From assembly GCA_016873375.1 (NCBI GenBank), contig VGXJ01000039.1, positions 1 to 10,745 of the forward strand: DNA of 10,745 nt. Reading direction: 5' to 3'. Below are positions 6,357 through 10,745 of this stretch, one piece after another. The notes under the pieces were generated by a model. That model was not told the DNA's origin. It did no database searches and saw only the letters and a program-made list of their open reading frames with translations. How positions within the stretch are numbered: position 1 is the first letter of the stretch; the number at the start of each line of letters is the position of its first letter. A program made the translations under genes and the position numbers. This stretch comes from Phycisphaerae bacterium (GTDB lineage Bacteria; Planctomycetota; Phycisphaerae; Phycisphaerales; SM1A02).

Positions 6357-7763
6357 TCAGCCCGCCACGATCGGCGCCGCGCGCAGTGCCGGCAGCACGC
6401 GCTCGACCGCCGATCCCCTGCTCCCCTTGAGGAGCACCGCATCACCCTCGGCCAGGGCCGCGGCGATCGAGGCCGCTGCGCCACCGTCGAGCGACTCGAC
6501 CCACTCGGCATCGAGCCCGGCTTCACGAGCAGCATCGGCACCAAATCGGCTGCGCGGCCCAATGAACCATGCACGGTCGCCACGCTCAAGCACCGATGCT
6601 GCCACGCGGCCGACCTCCTCATGCAGGGCACGCTCGGCGTCGCCCAGCTCGAGCATGTCACCGAGCACGGCCACGCGGCGCGGTGCACGCGCAGCCACCT
6701 CGGCGAAGGACCGCAGTGCCGCCGCCACCGCATCAGGATTCGCGTTGTACGCATCGTTGTAGACATCCACCGAGCCGATCCGCTCGCGCACCATGCGCAT
6801 CTCGGAGGGCTCGACCGTGGCGAGGCCACGCACAATCTGCGCCGGCGTCAGGCCGCGATCGAGCCCCATGGCGAGCGCAGCCAGTGCATTCATGGCGTTG
6901 TGGACACCCGGCAGCCGCAGCTCGAACTGCACGAGCTGGCCATGGGCGCGGGCGGTCACCACCTGCACCTCAGGATGCTGCTCGCGCGACACCAACCGCA
7001 CGTTGCGCGCGGCATCCGTCCCGAAAGTGATCAGGCGCAGGTCGCAGCGCCCCAGCTCGGCAAGCGCCTGCATCAGCGGCGGGTTGTCACCATTGACGAT
7101 CAATGGCGCGCACGCCGGCAGGCCATCGGCAATGCTCGCCTTCTCGGTGGCGATCGCCTCGAGCGAGCCCATGCCGCCCAGGTGCGCACGCCCGACCATG
7201 GTGATCACGGCGGCATCCTGCTCCGCGATCGCCGAGAGCCGACGGATCTCGCCCGGGTGATTCATGCCCATCTCGAGCAGCAGGAAGTCATCGCCGCAAG
7301 ACACCGACAGCATGGTGAGCGGTACGCCGATCTCATTGTTGAAGCTCTTGGGGCTGCTCGTACCTTGCTGCTGCTGCGACAGCACGCCGTGCAGGAGGCG
7401 CCGCGTGGTGGTCTTGCCGCTCGATCCGGTGATGCCGATCGTGAATGGTGAGACCTCCGCGCGCCACGCCTTGGCGAGCTGCTGCAGCGCGACGAGCGTG
7501 TCGCGCACGAGCAGCGCGGGTACCGAGGGCGTGAACCCGTCGGGAAGCCTGGACACGATCAGGGCAGCGGCACCAGCTGACTGGGCGGCAGCCAGATGGT
7601 GGTGCGCGTCGTGCTGTTCACCCACGAGCGCCACGAACGCACGCCCCTCGAGCGGTACGCGTGTGTCGGTGCCGATACCCGCCAGCGGCGAGCCGCGCCG
7701 AGGAGGCCCGACCCAGCGACCGTTGGTGGCGCCAGCCATCGCATCATGCGACAGAAATGTCAC
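6357..7763 (-). CDS. murF: UDP-MurNAc-tripeptide--D-Ala-D-Ala ligase MurF (468 aa)
   Basis: MurF is a cytoplasmic ATP-dependent ligase that adds D-alanyl-D-alanine to UDP-MurNAc-tripeptide, giving the pentapeptide used by MraY. The three Mur ligase domains are visible. The N-terminal substrate domain has TDTR (32-35) and FVALVGE (43-49). The central ATPase domain has the P-loop GITGSSGKTTTR (110-121), FNNEIGVPLTML (141-152) and LLEMGMNHPGEI (162-173). YNDAYNANP (335-343), LGDMLELG and LLKGSRGSAVERV mark the junction and C-terminal domain. A run of four glutamines (130-133) sits just after the P-loop helix. The start is GTG at 7763-7761, overlapping the murE TGA as GTGA. An ATG exists at 7739, but the longer form retains LSHDAMAGATNGRWVG, which matches the MurF family N-terminus, so GTG is preferred. 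The overlap implies translational coupling with murE. Length is normal for the family (about 450-470). Confidence 0.97.
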   Translation of the reverse strand: MTFLSHDAMAGATNGRWVGPPRRGSPLAGIGTDTRVPLEGRAFVALVGEQHDAHHHLAAAQSAGAAALIVSRLPDGFTPSVPALLVRDTLVALQQLAKAWRAEVSPFTIGITGSSGKTTTRRLLHGVLSQQQQGTSSPKSFNNEIGVPLTMLSVSCGDDFLLLEMGMNHPGEIRRLSAIAEQDAAVITMVGRAHLGGMGSLEAIATEKASIADGLPACAPLIVNGDNPPLMQALAELGRCDLRLITFGTDAARNVRLVSREQHPEVQVVTARAHGQLVQFELRLPGVHNAMNALAALAMGLDRGLTPAQIVRGLATVEPSEMRMVRERIGSVDVYNDAYNANPDAVAAALRSFAEVAARAPRRVAVLGDMLELGDAERALHEEVGRVAASVLERGDRAWFIGPRSRFGADAAREAGLDAEWVESLDGGAAASIAAALAEGDAVLLKGSRGSAVERVLPALRAAPIVAG

Positions 7764-9283
7764 GCGAGTGCCCCTTCCTGCATGGCGGCACGGGCCGCAA
7801 GCGCAGCCTTGGCCACCATGCGATCGTCGAACGGATGCTTGACCGTACCGATGATCTGGTAGTCCTCGTGCCCCTTCCCGGCAATGAGCACCACATCGCG
7901 CTCACGGGCCTCGGCCACGGCGGCATGGATCGCCGCCGAACGATCCGTCACCCGATGCACGACCGCAGCCGTGCCCTGCGGCACGCCGGCCATGACCTGA
8001 TCGACGATCGACTCGGGTGCCTCAGTGCGTGGATTGTCGCTGGTGACGACGACCACGTCGCTGTGGTCACACGCCACCCGCGCCATGCGCGGACGCTTGG
8101 TGGGGTCGCGATCCCCGCCGCAGCCGAAGACGGTGATCAGTCGGCCACCTGGTTCGAGCACGGACTTCAGGGCCGTACAGACATTCAGGAGCGCGTCGTC
8201 GGTGTGCGCGTAATCCACGACCACCGCGAACAGATCCCCCGGCGCAGTGACGGGTTCAAGCCGGCCCGGCGGAGCGGCGCAGGTGGCGAGCGCCTGCTCG
8301 ATCACGCTTCCGTCGATCCCGCCCGACCACGCAGCGGCCACGGCCTGCAGGGTGTTCATGGTGTTGTAGCGCCCTGTGAACGGCAGCTCCGCCTCGATGC
8401 GCCCCCACGGCCCGTTGAGCCGAAGCCGCATGCCGCCCACGCCCACGCGTAGTTCCTGCGCACTGGCGGTGGCGCGCGGGCTGCGCACGCTGCATCGGAT
8501 GATGTTGGCCCGGCAGTCGCGCAGCATGCGCTCGTGCGTGGGGTCATCGGCGTTCACGATCGCCGTCGCGCACGGGTCGAGCCCAGCGAACAGGATCGCC
8601 TTGGCGCTGGCGTAGTGCTCCATGGAACCGTGGTAGTCCAGATGGTCACCGGTCAGGTTGGTGAAGATGCCGCATCCGAAGCGCAACGCTGCCACCCGGC
8701 CTTGGTGAAGCGCATGGCTGCTCGTTTCCATGACGGCGCCATCGCAACCGTTGGCCACCATGCGTGCGAAGGTCGCGCTCAGCTCGATCGCTCCCGGCGT
8801 GGTGAGGTTGCTCGCCACGGTGCCCGCTCCATCGTCGGTCTCGACCGTGCCGATGAGCCCGCAGCGGCGCCCCGCGATCCGTGCGATGTGCCTGTAGAGG
8901 TAGGTCGTCGTCGTCTTGCCGTTGGTTCCCGTGATGCCGACCAGCCTCAGCCGGCGACTGGGGAAACCGTGGAATGCCTCGGCGATCCATGGCAGCAGTG
9001 CAGCGGCATCCTTCGTGCCGTGCTGCGTCGCGGCGCGGCGCACGGCAAGCCAGGCCACACCGTCGATCGGCTCCGCGCCGTCGTCGGCGAGCACCGCGAC
9101 GGCGCCCTTGGCGACGGCATCCTGAATGAACGCACGGCCATCACCGTGGGCACCGGCCCGGGCGACAAACATCGCGCCCGGCTTCACCTGGCGCGAGTCA
9201 TCCGCGAGCGATGAGACCTCGACCTCGCCGCCTGCTACCAGGGTCACTCCGTCGACTGCCTTCACGAGCGCACTCACCTGCAT
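7760..9283 (-). CDS. murE: UDP-MurNAc-tripeptide synthetase MurE, meso-diaminopimelate type (507 aa)
   Basis: MurE adds the third peptide residue to UDP-MurNAc-L-Ala-D-Glu in the cytoplasm. The ATG at 9283 is chosen because GGAGG lies eight bases upstream, the best Shine-Dalgarno in the window; a TTG nine codons further up keeps the frame open but is less likely. Numbered from this ATG: DDSR near residue 29, P-loop GITGTNGKTTTT (116-127), METSSHAL (185-192), TNLTGDHLDYHG (208-219), the carbamylated-type Lys228 in SAKA, DYAHTDDAL (357-365), GCGGDRDPTKRP (388-399), DNPR (416-419) and GKGHEDYQ (469-476). DNPR is the known determinant for meso-diaminopimelate rather than lysine, so the wall is predicted to contain meso-DAP. 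The C-terminal HxFDDRE motif reads HPFDDRM, a small departure. It overlaps murF by four bases and follows queA after a 118-base gap. Confidence 0.97.
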   Translation of the reverse strand: MQVSALVKAVDGVTLVAGGEVEVSSLADDSRQVKPGAMFVARAGAHGDGRAFIQDAVAKGAVAVLADDGAEPIDGVAWLAVRRAATQHGTKDAAALLPWIAEAFHGFPSRRLRLVGITGTNGKTTTTYLYRHIARIAGRRCGLIGTVETDDGAGTVASNLTTPGAIELSATFARMVANGCDGAVMETSSHALHQGRVAALRFGCGIFTNLTGDHLDYHGSMEHYASAKAILFAGLDPCATAIVNADDPTHERMLRDCRANIIRCSVRSPRATASAQELRVGVGGMRLRLNGPWGRIEAELPFTGRYNTMNTLQAVAAAWSGGIDGSVIEQALATCAAPPGRLEPVTAPGDLFAVVVDYAHTDDALLNVCTALKSVLEPGGRLITVFGCGGDRDPTKRPRMARVACDHSDVVVVTSDNPRTEAPESIVDQVMAGVPQGTAAVVHRVTDRSAAIHAAVAEARERDVVLIAGKGHEDYQIIGTVKHPFDDRMVAKAALAARAAMQEGALA

Positions 9284-9317
9284 CGTTTCGTCCTCCGTGA
9301 CGTGCTGCAAGCCTACC

Positions 9318-9335
9318 GCGCGCCGTCATGCGCGC
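9318..9335 (-). other. GC hairpin in the murE leader
   Basis: GCGCGC occurs at 9318-9323 and 9330-9335 and can pair across a six-base loop. It lies 34 bases upstream of the murE ATG, within the 118-base gap after queA. There is no T-run, so it is not a standard terminator; it may be a chance structure in GC-rich DNA or a minor leader element. I see no convincing -35/-10 pair elsewhere in the gap. Confidence 0.18.
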
Positions 9336-9401
9336 TCGGGCTTCCATCGGCTCGGCGCGCGACTTTCCGACGGGAAATTCCGACGATCCCACGCCCGCGC
9401 C

Positions 9402-10466
9402 TCACGGCAGGATGAGCATGCAGTCGCCGTAGGAGTAGAAGCGGTAGCCCTCGCGCTGGGCAGCGGCGTAGAGCGACCTCAGGCGCTCCAACCCAACCAT
9501 CGCACCCACGAGCGCCAGCAGCGTGCTCCGAGGCAGGTGGAAGTTGGTCAGCAGCCCGTCCACCAGCCTGAACGCATGACCGGGCGCGATCATGAGCCGA
9601 GTGTCGAACTCCCCCGCGCAGGGAGGCTCGGGCAGGCTCTCGAGCACGCGAACACTCGTGGTGCCGACCGCGATCACGCGCCCACCAGCGGCGCGGGTCG
9701 CGCAGACCGCATCGAGCGATGCCTGCTCGATCCGACACCATTCCGCATGCATCGGGTGCTGGTCGAGCCAATCGGCCTCGACGGGCTTGAAGGTCCCTAG
9801 GCCCACCTGCAGCTCCACGCTCGACCACGCAACGCCCTGCAGCCGAAGGAGTTGCAGGAGTCCGGGCGTCAGGTGCAGCCCCGCGGTGGGGGCCGCCACG
9901 CTCGGGCGGCTCATGGCCTCTGCGTAAACGGTCTGGTAGCGATCGCGATCGCTCGCTTCGTCGATCGACTCGTGCCGATCGCGCCTCGCCCCCAGGATGT
10001 ACGGGGGCAGCGGTGCCCGACCGACGCGCTCGAGGATCGGCGTCGGCGCATCGGGAAAGTCGATCACCCACGACTCTTCGCGGCGCTCGCGCGCAATCAC
10101 GACAACGCGCTCACCCGTGGCACCACGCAACTCGATTCGATCGCCTGGGCGCAGCCGCTTCGCACCCTTGACGAGGGCGGTCCATGCCTGATCGCCCACC
10201 GGGGCTACGAAGAGCCCCTCGACCGCGCGTGCGTCGCCCAGCCGCTCGCCTTCGAACCGAACGGGGGCCACCTTGGTGTGGTTGGCCACGAGCAGGTCGC
10301 CGGCCGCCAGCCACGCCGGCAGGTCGCGGACCTTGGCGTGCTCGACCTCCGCGCTGGAACGCCGTATGACCATCATGCGTGCGCTGTCCCGCGGCTCAGC
10401 CGGCACCGTCGCCACGCACGCCGGATCAAGCGGGTAGTCGAGTTCGTCAATGCGCAGCCGGTGCAT
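9402..10466 (-). CDS. queA: S-adenosylmethionine:tRNA ribosyltransferase-isomerase QueA (354 aa)
   Basis: QueA transfers and rearranges the ribosyl part of S-adenosylmethionine onto 7-aminomethyl-7-deazaguanine at tRNA position 34, giving epoxyqueuosine in the queuosine pathway. Numbered from the ATG at 10466: the N-terminal DELDYPLDPACVATVPAEPRDSAR fits the family opening; LLVANHTKV (about 58-66) follows; then PSVAAPTAGLHLT (188-200), VGLGTFKPV (221-229), HPMHAEWC (237-244), AVGTTSVRVLE (266-276), TNFHLPRSTL (307-316) and YRFYSYGDC (341-349). All are hallmark QueA blocks, with the common HFT written HLT. The length (about 350) is normal. A GTG at 10475 is an alternative start. Either start lies inside the end of fmt (20 or 29 bases of overlap), implying coupled translation. 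No strong ribosome site is seen. No tgt or queuosine biosynthesis gene lies next to it in this window. Confidence 0.97.
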   Translation of the reverse strand: MHRLRIDELDYPLDPACVATVPAEPRDSARMMVIRRSSAEVEHAKVRDLPAWLAAGDLLVANHTKVAPVRFEGERLGDARAVEGLFVAPVGDQAWTALVKGAKRLRPGDRIELRGATGERVVVIARERREESWVIDFPDAPTPILERVGRAPLPPYILGARRDRHESIDEASDRDRYQTVYAEAMSRPSVAAPTAGLHLTPGLLQLLRLQGVAWSSVELQVGLGTFKPVEADWLDQHPMHAEWCRIEQASLDAVCATRAAGGRVIAVGTTSVRVLESLPEPPCAGEFDTRLMIAPGHAFRLVDGLLTNFHLPRSTLLALVGAMVGLERLRSLYAAAQREGYRFYSYGDCMLILP

Positions 10467-10745
10467 GAGGCTCACTCGCCAAGATCGCCCTGCCCCAGCG
10501 CCTGCCGCGCATCAGATCGACCAGCGGCATGGGCTTGCCGCCCGGCACCTGCGCTTCAAGGACTTCGATCGCGCCCGTGCCGCAACCGACCACCCCACTG
10601 GTGGCCACGCTTCCCACCGGCAGCGATGCATCGACCGCGCGGCAGCGCAGCAGCTTGATCGGCATGGGCTCGTTGCCATCACCCGCAATGGTGCAGTCGG
10701 TGCCCGGCCAAGGTGACAGCCCGTTGATGCGGGCACACGCCTCCC
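10447..10745 (-). CDS. fmt: Methionyl-tRNA formyltransferase, C-terminal part (cut by right window edge)
   Basis: About 98 codons of the C-terminal end are visible, running off the right edge; the stop TGA is at 10449-10447. Fmt formylates the methionine on initiator tRNA. The visible part corresponds to the C-terminal tRNA-binding OB-like domain. It opens with RINGLSPWPG, matching the family's IRgLNPWPG motif, then IKLLRCRAV, GSVATSGVVGCGTGAIEVLEAQ and GGKPMPLVDLMRG, which follow the usual order of that domain. The catalytic formyltransferase domain lies outside the window, so the assignment rests on the C-terminal domain only. The end overlaps the start of queA by 20 bases (or 29 if queA uses its GTG). 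The fmt-queA pair ahead of murE suggests a translation-related operon running into cell-wall genes. Confidence 0.88.
   Translation of the reverse strand, partial: EACARINGLSPWPGTDCTIAGDGNEPMPIKLLRCRAVDASLPVGSVATSGVVGCGTGAIEVLEAQVPGGKPMPLVDLMRGRRWGRAILASEPHAPAAH

Noticed and set aside
5209..6762. Long plus-strand open frame (517 codons) opposite mraY and the end of murF
   Set aside because: It lies antisense to two clearly identified genes. Its product is a low-complexity mix of Arg, His, Asp and Glu with no family motif. Long antisense frames are expected in GC-rich coding DNA.
9938..9953. Perfect 16-base palindrome AGCGATCGCGATCGCT
   Set aside because: It lies inside queA and encodes alternating Asp/Arg in a normal position. 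GCGATCGC-like strings recur in this GC-rich DNA through ordinary codons, so a site function is not supported.
1..10745. Search for mobile elements, CRISPR arrays, defence genes or a biosynthetic cluster
   Set aside because: All the DNA is accounted for by housekeeping genes with short gaps. No repeats, transposase, integrase or compositional shift were seen.

Overview
This is a compact, GC-rich (roughly two-thirds G+C) bacterial chromosomal segment made almost entirely of housekeeping genes. There are no insertion sequences, phage genes, CRISPR arrays or visible compositional breaks. The most likely source is a member of the Planctomycetota, perhaps close to Phycisphaerae. That is an inference from the general look of the MurE and MraY proteins, the mostly weak Shine-Dalgarno sequences and a dispersed cell-wall gene cluster; no marker gene settles it.

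Left part (1-1735, minus strand). Reading leftward there is a tRNA-Ala with anticodon CGC and the G3:U70 identity pair (1663-1735), then a histidine-rich ZIP-family metal transporter (676-1602), a 59-residue protein of unknown function (462-641), and the N-terminal 144 codons of isoleucyl-tRNA synthetase ileS, cut off by the left edge. The three protein genes are closely spaced and may be co-transcribed.

Middle (1834-5101, plus strand). A full-length mutS mismatch-repair gene (870 aa) is followed 88 bases later by a thioredoxin-fold protein with a WCGDC active site. The 98-base region between mutS and the tRNA is divergent. It carries a good -10 box for the tRNA and a weaker candidate for mutS.

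Right part (5113-10745, minus strand). Reading leftward are the C-terminal part of methionyl-tRNA formyltransferase (fmt, cut by the right edge), queA (queuosine tRNA modification), then murE, murF and mraY. fmt and queA overlap, and murE and murF overlap by four bases (GTGA). murE to mraY form a consecutive block of peptidoglycan-precursor steps: addition of meso-diaminopimelate, addition of D-Ala-D-Ala, and transfer of the UDP-MurNAc-pentapeptide to undecaprenyl phosphate. The block ends convergently against the thioredoxin-like gene, with 11 bases between the stop codons, so murD, ftsW and murG do not follow mraY as they do in a classic dcw cluster.

No previously undescribed system is evident. 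The points most worth a second look are a MraY whose normally invariant HHH motif reads HHG, a tRNA-Ala(CGC) with a purine at position 32 facing U38, the unknown 59-residue protein beside ileS, the CGDC thioredoxin-like protein, and the two His/Cys-rich segments of the ZIP transporter.
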